Part shown: positions 1-6,546 of the stretch, piece after piece
How the letters are laid out: every line of letters starts with the position of its first letter
Numbering within the stretch: the first letter of the stretch is position 1
Origin: Tychonema litorale BBK16
GTDB lineage: Bacteria > Cyanobacteriota > Cyanobacteriia > Cyanobacteriales > Microcoleaceae
Assembly (NCBI RefSeq): GCF_021648855.1
Contig: NZ_JAKJHX010000133.1
Span: forward strand, 6,476-14,104
DNA length: 7,629 nt
Direction of reading: 5' to 3'
Made by a program: the position numbers and the translations under genes
The notes under the pieces: generated by a model
The model's database searches: none
What the model was told of the DNA's origin: nothing
The model's input: only the letters and a program-made list of their open reading frames with translations

Positions 1-29
1 CGTTTCCCTACCAGAAAATAATCACGTAG

Positions 30-50
30 GGACACGGCACTGCCGTCTCC
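30..50 (-). terminator. GC-rich hairpin downstream of the ABC permease
   Basis: Arms GGACACGGCA (30-39) and TGCCGTCTCC (41-50) are complementary with one mismatch (C33/C47); allowing a realistic loop, the stem is 30-37 with 43-50. It lies 17 bp past the stop codon of the minus-strand permease gene, where a terminator would be expected. On the minus strand it is followed by a loosely T-rich stretch rather than a clean T run, so intrinsic termination is only an inference. GC-rich hairpins of this look are frequent as dispersed repeats between cyanobacterial genes, and it may be just that. Confidence 0.3.
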
Positions 51-66
51 TGATTTCTATTCTTGT

Positions 67-1761
67 TCAAGCTTTCAACAGCGCCCTAGAAGCAGATTGG
101 CCTGCGAGTTTCAGTTGCGATCGCAATTTCAGATTCAACAACGCCAAAATAGTCCACTGACTGAGTATAGACAACAAAATCGTAGTTCCAAATTCCATGT
201 AAGCCGAAGAAGTCCAAAAAATCGGCAATGTCGTAGATAGCCAGAATACAGGAGCTTTTTCTAGAGTGAGCAACAGCATCGATAAAATCACAGGTGGTAA
301 CAAGATAGCACCGCAGATAGTACCTGCCGCCCAAATTTCCTGATTGCGGGTTTTGAGAAATAGGAATAGTTGGGTGATGGCTGCGTAGATCAGGATCAGA
401 TTTATCCCGAAAATTATACCCCAAAATAGGTTTATATCAAACGTCTCCATTTTGGTTTTAAGTTTGTAAATTAGTCCGCAGATGACAATTAAGGATGAGC
501 TGAGGAGATTAATCGCGATCGCAACTATAGCCGGACTTTTTTCACTCCAAACCAAATCGAGTAATGGGTAACGTCGCCACAATTTATGGCCGCTGGGAAC
601 GATTTGTTGACGATATCTCGCCCAGTCATACAAAGATTGTCTATCAGACGTTAAAGATGCTATGACAATTAAGAACATTATCAAATTCAAGGCTAGCAAA
701 GGAAAATCTTTACCGTAGCCTATGGAATTAGATTGGAGTGCAAAGCCTAAGATGATTGGCTGACAGCAGATAACCGCAAAATAACTTTGTCGCTTGCTAA
801 AAACCGTGGTAGTCGGGTTAGGAAAACGGCGCTGCCATCCCTGCCACATCCAATAGGTTCCGATACCACAAATTGACAGAGACAAAACAAGGCCACTCAC
901 AATATTTTTACCTATTGGTAAGTAAAACCATTGTAACTTGTCTATATCTACACCTAATGAACCGAAATCGTATTGATCGATCGTTCCAGAAACTAGATAT
1001 CTGAGGATACCAATGGAAGACACAAATGTTCCTAAATCCCCAGCACTTACTGTCAACTTAACTGTAGAGATTACAAACACAAACAAAGCGATACCACTAG
1101 CCAACCAAGGTTGAAATCCTCCTAGCCAACTGGTTGTTAATCCAAAGAGCATCGCAGTGCTATAGAATAAACTACAACTAGCCACAACTGCCATGTAGAA
1201 ACCTAAAATTTCAAGCAAAGGTATTTGAGCAGTTAATCCACTGTATAGATGTAGTGGAATCACCAAAATTGCTGCTAGATAAAGTAAGATAGGAACACCA
1301 AAAATTTTGCCCAGAAAAATGGTGTTGGCAGATTGGGGACTGAGGCGAATAAAGTTCAGAGTACCCCGACGTTCCTCCTTATCTAAGTCACTGACGAGCA
1401 TATAAGTGCCTGCTACTAATAAAGTTAACACGCTAAATATGCTCAGCCAAATAAATATTTCTACCGACCATTTTTGCCAGTCAATCACTAAGTTACCCAA
1501 GGTATCTGTGAGACATTTTGTTCCTGGTTTTGTGTCTGTGGTCGCCTTTAAAACACAAAATCTGTTATAAATCGGTTCAGTACCCTCAGTATTACGAAAA
1601 GCAACGGGTAACTGGGCTCTGTAATACATGAATAGTAGCAGTTGAGGCCCTAGGGAGAAAGCAGATGCGATCGCAATACTGCCCATTTTCAAGCGGCCTT
1701 TGATTTCTCGAAATAACTGGGGATTCCAGTTGCCAATTTGGTCTAGTAAATTGAGTGTCAT
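67..1761 (-). CDS. ABC-2 type transporter permease subunit (564 aa)
   Basis: Membrane subunit of an ABC exporter, working with the ATPase encoded just upstream at 1929-2882. The protein is strongly hydrophobic, with about a dozen likely membrane segments (roughly residues 27-46, 100-123, 150-173, 182-207, 217-237, 284-304, 326-343, 353-370, 410-431, 445-468, 478-500 and 524-543). A charged cytoplasmic stretch at 124-151 (DLDKEERRGTLNFIRLSP, then a GK pair) matches the E..GTL..L..SP...I..GK pattern seen after the first large helices of ABC-2 permeases. The soluble stretch at about 50-98 with two Cys (69, 83) is probably outside the cytoplasm. The ATG at 1761 is the first in frame; no Shine-Dalgarno is visible, and heptameric repeats lie 4 bp upstream. 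At 564 aa it is long for an ABC-2 permease and may hold two six-helix halves. The substrate cannot be read from sequence; multidrug, lipid or polysaccharide export are all possible. Confidence 0.85.
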   Translation of the reverse strand: MTLNLLDQIGNWNPQLFREIKGRLKMGSIAIASAFSLGPQLLLFMYYRAQLPVAFRNTEGTEPIYNRFCVLKATTDTKPGTKCLTDTLGNLVIDWQKWSVEIFIWLSIFSVLTLLVAGTYMLVSDLDKEERRGTLNFIRLSPQSANTIFLGKIFGVPILLYLAAILVIPLHLYSGLTAQIPLLEILGFYMAVVASCSLFYSTAMLFGLTTSWLGGFQPWLASGIALFVFVISTVKLTVSAGDLGTFVSSIGILRYLVSGTIDQYDFGSLGVDIDKLQWFYLPIGKNIVSGLVLSLSICGIGTYWMWQGWQRRFPNPTTTVFSKRQSYFAVICCQPIILGFALQSNSIGYGKDFPLLALNLIMFLIVIASLTSDRQSLYDWARYRQQIVPSGHKLWRRYPLLDLVWSEKSPAIVAIAINLLSSSLIVICGLIYKLKTKMETFDINLFWGIIFGINLILIYAAITQLFLFLKTRNQEIWAAGTICGAILLPPVILSMLLLTLEKAPVFWLSTTLPIFWTSSAYMEFGTTILLSILSQWTILALLNLKLRSQLKLAGQSASRALLKA

Positions 1762-1764
1762 AGG

Positions 1765-1785
1765 TTATTGGTGATTAGTTATTGG
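1765..1785. repeat. Three heptameric repeats next to the permease start
   Basis: The plus strand reads TTATTGG, TGATTAG, TTATTGG in exact 7-base register, beginning 4 bp upstream of the ATG of the minus-strand permease gene (1761). On the coding strand this is the CCAATAA/CTAATCA type of short heptamer repeat known from filamentous cyanobacteria (STRR class). It occupies the place where a ribosome binding site would be, and no Shine-Dalgarno is seen. Confidence 0.7.
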
Positions 1786-1791
1786 TGGGGG

Positions 1792-1848
1792 AGGGCGGGT
1801 TTATTTAACCTGTTTGCAATCGGAAAGGCCTTTGGTGAAACCGCCCCT
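1792..1848. repeat. Dispersed inverted repeat with GGGCGG arms
   Basis: Left arm AGGGCGGGTTT (1792-1802) and right arm AAACCGCCCCT (1838-1848) are complementary at 9 of 11 positions, with the small palindrome AAAGGCCTTT between them at 1824-1833. It lies between the two genes of the ABC exporter. Repeats with such GGGGCGGTTT/AAACCCGCCCC arms are, to my knowledge, scattered between genes of many cyanobacteria. It could weaken transcription or stabilise the upstream message; that part is inference. Confidence 0.5.
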
Positions 1849-1860
1849 ACAGCTTCTTGA

Positions 1861-1903
1861 GAATGAATGGTGCAATATCTCAGTTATAACTCACGGTTCA
1901 TTC
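1861..1903. repeat. Imperfect inverted repeat in the ATPase-permease gap
   Basis: GAATGAATGGTG (1861-1872) and CACGGTTCATTC (1892-1903) pair at 10 of 12 positions around a 19 base loop. It sits 26 bp past the ATPase stop codon on the minus strand. There is no T run after it in the minus direction, so it is more likely a hairpin in the joint message than a full terminator. Confidence 0.3.
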
Positions 1904-1928
1904 TTTGCAGGAAGGCTTAAAAAACAGA

Positions 1929-2882
1929 TTAGGATGCTTGCTGGTGTCCCATTTTCAGGAAAATGGTTTCTAAATCTTCTTGAGCACAGTGGAATTCGGT
2001 TAGAGGAATCTTCGCCAAGACAAGTTCGCGTAATAAATTGGCGGCATCTTCCTGGCTTCCCGAAAAATTAACACAAACCTGCTGGGTTTCTGGCACTATT
2101 TCCCAAGCTTCTACCCAAGGAAAGTTTTTTAATTCGGATACTAACGCTTCTAAATTGTTACCTAAAACCGACATGAAAATTTGCTGGCGACTGAGACGTT
2201 TGTAAAGTTCTTGTAAAGGTGCACTTTCAACGAGATATCCGAGTTCCATGATACCAACCCAGGTACAAAGTTCGGCTAAATCGCTCAGAACATGAGATGA
2301 TATGACTACGGTCATGCCCACTGATTGCAAAAGTTTGATAATTTCACGAAACTGCATTCGGGCGATCGGATCTAAGCCTGAAACTGGTTCATCTAACAAT
2401 AGCAACAGCGGTTCATGGATAATTGTCCTCGCTAAACTCAGGCGCTGTTTCATCCCTCGCGACAGGGTAGAAATTACGCTGTTACGCTTGTTGGTTAGTT
2501 GTACCAGTTCTAAAACGGAGTTGATTCGCGATCGCCGATGGGACTGTTGGAGATTATATAGTCGCGCAAAATATTCTAAATAATCCAAAACAGTCAAGTC
2601 GTCGTAGAGGGGAAAGTCGTCGGGAAGGAAGCCGATGCGTTGTTTGAGAATTGGATGCGATCGATCGCGCTGTAACCTGTCCCCATTGATGTAAATCTCC
2701 CCTGTAGTGGGTTCTTCAGCCGCCGCCAACATCCGCAGCAAGGTAGTTTTCCCCGCACCATTGGGGCCGATGAGTCCGCATACTTCCCCTGCTGCTACTT
2801 GCAAATCGATGTCATTGACGGCGATATGGCGATCGAATTGTTTCGTCAGCCCGCGAGTTTCTATTGCTAGTTGTTGTGCCAT
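1929..2882 (-). CDS. ABC transporter ATP-binding protein, exporter type (317 aa)
   Basis: ATPase of an ABC exporter, the partner of the permease at 67-1761. In order: Walker A GPNGAGKTT (residues 39-47), signature LSRGMKQRL (140-148), Walker B with catalytic Glu LLLDEP (161-166), D-loop SGLD (168-171) and H-loop SSH (195-197). The C-terminal part, about 230-317, is an extra domain typical of the drug/Nod-factor/NatA-type ATPases that pair with ABC-2 permeases. The Q-loop glutamine is missing: the expected LPQ reads LPDD (86-89), a known variation in this subgroup. I place the start at ATG 2882 (MAQQLAIE), because the nucleotide-binding domain begins at once there. An in-frame TTG at 2915 would add 11 residues but has no ribosome binding site. 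The gene precedes the permease by 167 bp on the same strand, so co-transcription is likely, though repeats lie between them. Substrate unknown. Confidence 0.92.
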   Translation of the reverse strand: MAQQLAIETRGLTKQFDRHIAVNDIDLQVAAGEVCGLIGPNGAGKTTLLRMLAAAEEPTTGEIYINGDRLQRDRSHPILKQRIGFLPDDFPLYDDLTVLDYLEYFARLYNLQQSHRRSRINSVLELVQLTNKRNSVISTLSRGMKQRLSLARTIIHEPLLLLLDEPVSGLDPIARMQFREIIKLLQSVGMTVVISSHVLSDLAELCTWVGIMELGYLVESAPLQELYKRLSRQQIFMSVLGNNLEALVSELKNFPWVEAWEIVPETQQVCVNFSGSQEDAANLLRELVLAKIPLTEFHCAQEDLETIFLKMGHQQAS

Positions 2883-2954
2883 GTTTTGAGCGGTGAGAGA
2901 AATTTGATAGAGCAATCTCAGGCATGGAAATCGATGTTTCAGCTAGCCTAGCCT

Positions 2955-2967
2955 TTCCTTCAAGGAA
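2955..2967. promoter_or_regulatory. Small perfect palindrome upstream of the ABC ATPase
   Basis: TTCCTT-C-AAGGAA is a perfect 6+6 inverted repeat about 75 bp upstream of the ATPase start, inside the 209 bp gap before the antitoxin gene. It could be an operator for the exporter genes. No convincing -35/-10 pair was found around it, so this is only a candidate. A second perfect palindrome, CCGATCGCGATCGG (3033-3046), lies further upstream and looks like a HIP1-related sequence. Nothing else in 2883-3068 could be assigned. Confidence 0.2.
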
Positions 2968-3068
2968 CTGTCATCTCGTTTCGGAAATGAAAACAACTAG
3001 ATTCTCGATCGATGCCATTTTTCCTTTTGCGGCCGATCGCGATCGGGCACTATCACCCAAGCCACTTG

Positions 3069-3090
3069 AGAAAAAAAACTGGGTTTTTCA
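3069..3090 (-). terminator. Likely terminator of the antitoxin gene
   Basis: On the minus strand, starting 2 bp after the antitoxin stop, the sequence reads GAAAAAC-CCA-GTTTTTTTT: a short AT-rich stem closed by a three-base loop and running into eight T. This fits a weak intrinsic terminator. It would separate the antitoxin message from the ABC exporter genes further along on the same strand. Confidence 0.45.
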
Positions 3091-3091
3091 C

Positions 3092-3292
3092 CTACTCAAC
3101 ACTTTGAATTAGTTTAATGTTATTTCTCAGCCATTCATTGACCAAAGCTTGAACCTCAATCTTTTTGTGATTAGCAATTTTAGTCACAAAGTCCTCAACA
3201 TCGGGTTCGAGATAAATGGGATAATGAAACGTAGCATCAGGATGGTAAAACTTGCCTTGCTCTGACGAAGAAAAATCATACTCTGATTTCAT
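3092..3292 (-). CDS. BrnA-like (ribbon-helix-helix) antitoxin, partner toxin truncated (66 aa)
   Basis: Small protein resembling the antitoxins that follow BrnT-type toxins in cyanobacteria. The N-terminus MKSEYDFSSSEQGKF (1-15) matches the MK.EYDFS.G.RG opening of that group. Residues 22-28 (FHYPIYL) look like the DNA-contacting beta strand of a ribbon-helix-helix fold, followed by helix A (about 29-44) and helix B (46-64, EVQALVNEWLRNNIKLIQS). Such a protein would normally bind and neutralise the toxin with one part and repress its own promoter with the other. The start ATG (3292) overlaps the stop of the toxin remnant as ATGA, and GAGAGGA upstream is the only clear Shine-Dalgarno in the window. 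The reading frame is intact, but the toxin is reduced to its C-terminus, so this is probably an orphan antitoxin. It might still block toxins from elsewhere or repress genes in trans. Assignment is from motif memory, not a search. Confidence 0.75.
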   Translation of the reverse strand: MKSEYDFSSSEQGKFYHPDATFHYPIYLEPDVEDFVTKIANHKKIEVQALVNEWLRNNIKLIQSVE

Positions 3293-3405
3293 AATTTCCT
3301 CTCTTGATAAGGTTGGCTTTCAGTGGGATTAGCTTTGCGGGCTGAAATAATCCGAATTATACAGGAGGTGCGATCGGTTTGTTCAAAGGTATGTACAACA
3401 ACCAT
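3289..3405 (-). pseudogene. brnT: BrnT-family toxin remnant (C-terminal ~38 residues)
   Basis: On the minus strand from 3405 an open frame encodes MVVVHTFEQTDRTS followed by CIIRIISARKANPTE and a short tail ending ERKL. This corresponds to the C-terminal part of BrnT-type ribonuclease toxins (usual form LVVVHTERGD..RIISARKAT..E...YE), which normally span about 90-100 residues. The N-terminal half or more is missing. In-frame stops lie upstream (TGA at 3412-3414, TAG at 3418-3420), and the permease stop codon is only about 20 bp further, so there is no room for the rest. Homology may reach slightly past the ATG, possibly with a one-base shift near 3406-3411. The stop overlaps the antitoxin start as ATGA, the usual coupled arrangement of such pairs. 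The remnant should have no RNase activity but may still be translated and so help translation of the antitoxin. Confidence 0.75.
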
Positions 3406-3426
3406 TAAAATTCAGGACTAATTCTA

Positions 3427-4464
3427 CTATTTCAAATCTTCCAATTTAATCCTCGGATCGATCGCCTTCAGCAACAAATCTGCCAACAAATTCCCCACAA
3501 TCAACATCGCAGAACCCATCATCAAAGTTGCCATGACCAAATACAAATCTTGATTAGTCACAGCATCCAAAGCCAGCTTTCCCAAACCAGGCCAATTAAA
3601 GAAAAGTTCGGCAATAAACGCACCACTCAACAAACTAGCAAACTCAAAACCTAACAACGTAATCAATGGATTAACCGCATTCCGCAAAGCATGAAGATAA
3701 ATTACTCGATTTTCCGGCAAACCTTTCGCCCGCGCTGTCCTGATGTAATCTTGACGCAGCACGTCCAATAATTGTCCCCGCATCAATCTTTGCAAACCTC
3801 CAAAACCAGTTAGACTCAAGGCGACTGTTGGCAAAATTAAGTGCCAGCCGTAATCCATGATTTGACCCCACCAAGGTAAGTCTGCATGGTCAATACTGGT
3901 CATTCCTCCTACTGGAAACAGAGGCGATGTATTCTGGGCGAAAAATAGCAGCAGCAATGCCATGATAAAGCTGGGAAATCCTTGTCCTGTGTAGCTGACT
4001 ACTTGCAAAATGCGATCGAGTGTCTTATTTTGATTGACGGCGGCGACTATTCCCAAGGGAATTGCGATCGCCCAAGTTACAATCAAAGATGCGATCGCCA
4101 TTAACAACGTCGCCGGTACTCGTTCCCACAGCAGAGAAGCCACCGATCGCTGATACACAAAACTCGTACCAAAATTCCCCCGCGTCACAATTTGTTCCAG
4201 CCAGCGCAGATACTGGACAAATGCTGGTTTATCTAAGCCGAATTGTTGTTCTAGTTGTTTAAGTGTCTCCGGCGAAATCTTCGGATTTTGGCTCAAAGTA
4301 TCCAAGTAATTTCCCGGTGCAAGTTCAATAATTGCGAAACAAAGAATTGATGCTAAAAATAGTGTTAATAGAGCCTGCAACAGTCTTTTCAAAACATAGA
4401 TAAATGTCTCATTACCAAACAAAGAACTCAATATTCGTAAGTTTTGGTTTAATTTAATAGTCAT
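3427..4464 (-). CDS. Peptide/nickel-class ABC importer permease, DppB/OppB family (345 aa)
   Basis: Inner-membrane permease of a binding-protein-dependent importer of the peptide/opine/nickel class. It has the usual DppB layout: a first helix at 24-47 ending in ELAPGN; a large periplasmic region at about 50-115 containing the family pattern LG/FGLDKP..VQYLRWL (76-89) and GNFGTSFVYQRSV (96-108); then helices near 117-140, 152-176, 205-222, 264-288 and 307-332. The cytoplasmic EAA loop that docks onto the ATPase is DYIRTARAKGLPENRVIYLHALRN (239-262) with its invariant Gly at 248. The C-terminus ..DLLLKAIDPRIKLE is also typical. Length is normal. The second permease, binding protein and ATPases are not adjacent, so the transporter genes are dispersed, as is common in cyanobacteria. 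The start ATG falls within a heptamer repeat and no Shine-Dalgarno is seen; a later start would begin to cut the first helix. Confidence 0.9.
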   Translation of the reverse strand: MTIKLNQNLRILSSLFGNETFIYVLKRLLQALLTLFLASILCFAIIELAPGNYLDTLSQNPKISPETLKQLEQQFGLDKPAFVQYLRWLEQIVTRGNFGTSFVYQRSVASLLWERVPATLLMAIASLIVTWAIAIPLGIVAAVNQNKTLDRILQVVSYTGQGFPSFIMALLLLFFAQNTSPLFPVGGMTSIDHADLPWWGQIMDYGWHLILPTVALSLTGFGGLQRLMRGQLLDVLRQDYIRTARAKGLPENRVIYLHALRNAVNPLITLLGFEFASLLSGAFIAELFFNWPGLGKLALDAVTNQDLYLVMATLMMGSAMLIVGNLLADLLLKAIDPRIKLEDLK

Positions 4465-4488
4465 TGGTTATTGGTTAGTTGTTATTAG
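4461..4488. repeat. Four heptameric repeats containing the permease start codon
   Basis: The plus strand reads TCATTGG, TTATTGG, TTAGTTG, TTATTAG in exact 7-base register. The start codon of the DppB-like permease (CAT at 4462-4464 on this strand) lies inside the first unit. On the coding strand the units are CTAATAA, CAACTAA, CCAATAA, CCAATGA. They thus form both the leader just before the gene and its first codon. Confidence 0.65.
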
Positions 4489-4490
4489 AA

Positions 4491-4587
4491 GTAGGTTGGG
4501 TTGAGCGATAGCGAAACCCAACACCTTATTTTAATTAATGGAAATTTCAAATGAAGAGTTGGGTTTCGTTAACTCAACCCAACCTAC
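4491..4587. repeat. Nested inverted-repeat element, GTAGGTTGGGTT type (97 bp)
   Basis: The left arm at 4491-4522 begins GTAGGTTGGGTTGAG and ends CGAAACCCAAC. The right arm at 4558-4587 is its inverted copy, differing only in the few bases after GTTGAG and two bases shorter. Each arm is itself palindromic (GTTGGGTT ... AACCCAAC), so the element can fold as two small hairpins or one long one. The 35 bp centre is AT-rich and encodes nothing. It lies between apt and the permease, 27 bp past the apt stop, and could end or process the apt message. Sequences with these arms are widely scattered in cyanobacterial genomes and behave like small non-coding mobile repeats (MITE/REP-like), but I see no target duplication. 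Confidence 0.7.
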
Positions 4588-4613
4588 CTATTTTGGGTTT
4601 TGCATAATTCGTT

Positions 4614-5126
4614 CTAATACTCAACTAGCGTCACGATCGGCACATCTGGCAATTTCTGCCTACCACCCAAAGCCAGTAATTCAATCACAAAAGCCAAACC
4701 AACAAGTTCACAGCCAGCTTGCTCTAACAACTTAACTGTTGCTGCTGCGGTTCCGCCAGTGGCAATCAGATCGTCTACAATCAGGACTCGACTACCGGGT
4801 GCGATCGCATCTTGGTGCATTTCCAGGCGATCGACACCATACTCCAACTCGTACTCAGCGAAATAAACTGCTCCCGGCAATTTCCCCGGCTTGCGGACTG
4901 GAACAAAGCCCACTCCCATTTTATAAGCTAAAGGCGTGCCAAATATAAAGCCCCGCGATTCCATACCTACAATGTAGTCAGGAGACATTGCAGAGCATTT
5001 TTCGGCTAAACTGTCAATGGTGTAGCTCAGCCCTTGGGGGTTTTGCAGCAAAGTTGTAATATCTCGAAACATAATTCCCGGCTTCGGGAAATCAGGAATG
5101 TCGCGAATCAGAGATTTGAGATCCAT
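4614..5126 (-). CDS. apt: Adenine phosphoribosyltransferase (170 aa)
   Basis: Purine salvage enzyme that turns adenine plus PRPP into AMP and pyrophosphate in the cytoplasm. The PRPP-binding signature [14 protein letters not shown] is at 114-127, with the acidic pair D118-D119. The N-terminal block [18 protein letters not shown] (7-24), the [10 protein letters not shown] block (54-63) and the flexible loop [28 protein letters not shown] (77-104) are characteristic of bacterial Apt and distinguish it from hypoxanthine or orotate transferases. The length of about 170 residues is normal. ATG 5126 opens directly into the conserved [14 protein letters not shown] start. No Shine-Dalgarno is visible. 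It is transcribed divergently from the aminotransferase gene and followed by an inverted-repeat element. It is probably a single-gene unit, though read-through into the permease on the same strand is possible. Confidence 0.97.
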   Translation of the reverse strand: MDLKSLIRDIPDFPKPGIMFRDITTLLQNPQGLSYTIDSLAEKCSAMSPDYIVGMESRGFIFGTPLAYKMGVGFVPVRKPGKLPGAVYFAEYELEYGVDRLEMHQDAIAPGSRVLIVDDLIATGGTAAATVKLLEQAGCELVGLAFVIELLALGGRQKLPDVPIVTLVEY

Positions 5127-5156
5127 ATTGTAGAGCGGGATTGAGGGTAACGAGGC

Positions 5157-5184
5157 ATCAAAAATGGTACACTAATAATGTCAA
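5157..5184 (-). promoter_or_regulatory. Candidate promoter of apt
   Basis: On the minus strand TTGACA (5184-5179), a perfect -35 match, is followed after 16 bp by TTTGAT (5162-5157), 4 of 6 matches to TATAAT. This would give a leader of roughly 25 bases before the apt ATG at 5126. The match is by eye in AT-rich sequence, so chance similarity is possible. Confidence 0.35.
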
Positions 5185-5309
5185 AAATTAGAAACTAAAA
5201 AATCAAAAATAAAACTAATCGCTTTCTCCATTGTTCCCATTTTTATTTTACAATTACTTAAATTAGTGCCTACGGGCAAAGAAAATGTCATAATTCCCTA
5301 ACAACAGGG

Positions 5310-5338
5310 TTGAATATTAAGATTTTTCACCCTAAGAT
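5310..5338 (+). promoter_or_regulatory. Candidate promoter of the aminotransferase gene
   Basis: TTGAAT (5310-5315) and TAAGAT (5333-5338) are separated by 17 bp, each matching the sigma-70 type consensus at 4 of 6 positions. The expected start of transcription would be about 25 bases before ATG 5370, within the heptamer stretch. The rest of the 243 bp divergent gap with apt (5127-5369) is AT-rich, with no gene or RNA that I recognise. Confidence 0.3.
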
Positions 5339-5368
5339 CTAAAGTCAAAAATCTAATATCTAAAATCC
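5334..5368. repeat. Five degenerate heptamers before the aminotransferase start
   Basis: AAGATCT, AAAGTCA, AAAATCT, AATATCT, AAAATCC follow one another in 7-base register and end one base before the ATG at 5370. The units are more degenerate than those beside the permeases and belong to a different word family. As at those genes, they occupy the ribosome binding region, and no Shine-Dalgarno is present. Confidence 0.5.
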
Positions 5369-5369
5369 A

Positions 5370-6536
5370 ATGATCAAATTGGCAGCACGAGTGGGCGAAG
5401 TTCCTCCTTCCATCACCTTAGCGATCGCAGCTAAGGCGAAAGCCATGAAGGCCGAGGGGATTGATGTCTGTAGTTTGAGTACGGGTGAACCTGATTTTGA
5501 TACCCCAGAACACATTAAAGCAGCGGCTAAGCAGGCTTTAGACAGCGGCAAGACGAAGTATGGCCCGGCGGCTGGGGAACCAGAGTTAAAAGCTGCGATC
5601 GCCCGTAAACTACGCAACGACAACAATCTCCACTATCAACCTGAGAATATCATCGTCAGCAACGGCGGCAAGCATTCCCTATACAATCTGATGATGGCTC
5701 TGATTGAGGCGGGAGACGAGGTAATTATCCCTGCTCCCTATTGGGTAAGCTATCCAGAAATGGTAAAACTCGCCAATGGGAAGCCAGTAATTGTGCAGAC
5801 TGATGCTTCTACGGGATATAAAATCACCCCGGAACAACTGCGTCAAGCGATTACTCCCCGCACCAAGTTATTTGTACTGAATTCGCCATCTAACCCGACG
5901 GGAATGGTGTATAGCCCTGCCGAAATCAAAGCACTAGCAGAGGTGATAGTCGATCGCGATATTTTAGTAGTTTCTGACGAGATTTACGAAAAAATTATAT
6001 ACGACGGTGCTCAACACGTCAGTATCGGCTCCCTGGGTCAAGAAATATTCGATCGCACAATCATCAGTAGCGGTTTCGCCAAAGGTTACTCAATGACTGG
6101 TTGGCGCATCGGTTATCTAGCTGGACCGATCGAACTAATCAAAGCTACCAGCATCGTTCAAGGACACAGTACCTCCAATGTGTGTACTTTTGCACAGTAC
6201 GGCGCGATCGCAGCCTTGGAAAGCAGCCAAGAATCTGTCGAAAAAATGCGTCTGGCTTTTGCCGATCGGCGTGAAGTAATATTTGAATTACTTGATTCCA
6301 TTCCCAAAATTAGCTGCATCAAACCCGACGGCGCTTTCTATATGTTTGTCAATATCAGCAAAACAGGAATGAATTCTCTACAATTTTGCGACGCTTTATT
6401 AGAACAGCAAAAAGTAGCAGTTATTCCCGGCATTGCTTTTGGTGCAGACGACCACATTCGCTTATCCTACGCCACCGATTTAGGGACAATCAAAAAAGCT
6501 CTCGAAAGGCTAGATAAGTTTGTTCGTCACATCTGA
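5370..6536 (+). CDS. aspC: Aspartate aminotransferase, PLP fold type I, 1-beta subgroup (388 aa)
   Basis: PLP-dependent enzyme that moves an amino group between aspartate and 2-oxoglutarate, giving oxaloacetate and glutamate. The Schiff-base lysine is K238 in [17 protein letters not shown] (233-249), with the phosphate-binding R246. Other expected active-site residues are present: Y64, W125 in [10 protein letters not shown]175 in NSPSNPTG, D203 and Y206 in SDEIY, and the substrate carboxylate-binding R364 in IRLSYATD. The N-terminal [12 protein letters not shown] block (35-46) and the length match the Thermus/cyanobacterial 1-beta aspartate aminotransferases. Several members of that group also use prephenate to make arogenate for tyrosine and phenylalanine, so a dual role is plausible but cannot be decided here. 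The start is fixed by the conserved K.LAARVGEV opening. The gene stands alone, divergent from apt and convergent with sigF, with a heptamer array 10 bp past its stop. Confidence 0.92.
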   Translation: MIKLAARVGEVPPSITLAIAAKAKAMKAEGIDVCSLSTGEPDFDTPEHIKAAAKQALDSGKTKYGPAAGEPELKAAIARKLRNDNNLHYQPENIIVSNGGKHSLYNLMMALIEAGDEVIIPAPYWVSYPEMVKLANGKPVIVQTDASTGYKITPEQLRQAITPRTKLFVLNSPSNPTGMVYSPAEIKALAEVIVDRDILVVSDEIYEKIIYDGAQHVSIGSLGQEIFDRTIISSGFAKGYSMTGWRIGYLAGPIELIKATSIVQGHSTSNVCTFAQYGAIAALESSQESVEKMRLAFADRREVIFELLDSIPKISCIKPDGAFYMFVNISKTGMNSLQFCDALLEQQKVAVIPGIAFGADDHIRLSYATDLGTIKKALERLDKFVRHI

Positions 6537-6546
6537 ATATTAGTTA

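Noticed and set aside
1814..2071. 85-residue plus-strand frame
   Set aside because: It lacks an ATG near its upstream end, covers a dispersed repeat and the 3' end of the ATPase gene, and shows no family features.
2883..2915. TTG start at 2915 giving the ABC ATPase 11 extra residues
   Set aside because: There is no ribosome binding site, the added residues (MLYQISLTAQN) precede a standard MAQQLAIE opening, and ATG 2882 gives the normal domain start.
3033..3046. CCGATCGCGATCGG as a specific operator
   Set aside because: It is a perfect palindrome, but it is built from CGATCG words that are highly over-represented in HIP1-rich cyanobacterial genomes.
2924..3112. 62-residue plus-strand frame starting MEIDVSAS
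   Set aside because: No Shine-Dalgarno or recognisable motif; it spans the antitoxin terminator and runs into the antitoxin gene on the other strand.
4491..4587. Classical intrinsic terminator for apt
   Set aside because: The hairpins are strong, but no T run follows on the minus strand, so the region is listed as a repeat that may affect termination.
5127..5369. A small RNA or riboswitch in the apt-aspC divergent gap
   Set aside because: The sequence is AT-rich, with no conserved riboswitch core or strong stem and no T-run terminator; only candidate promoters and heptamers could be supported.
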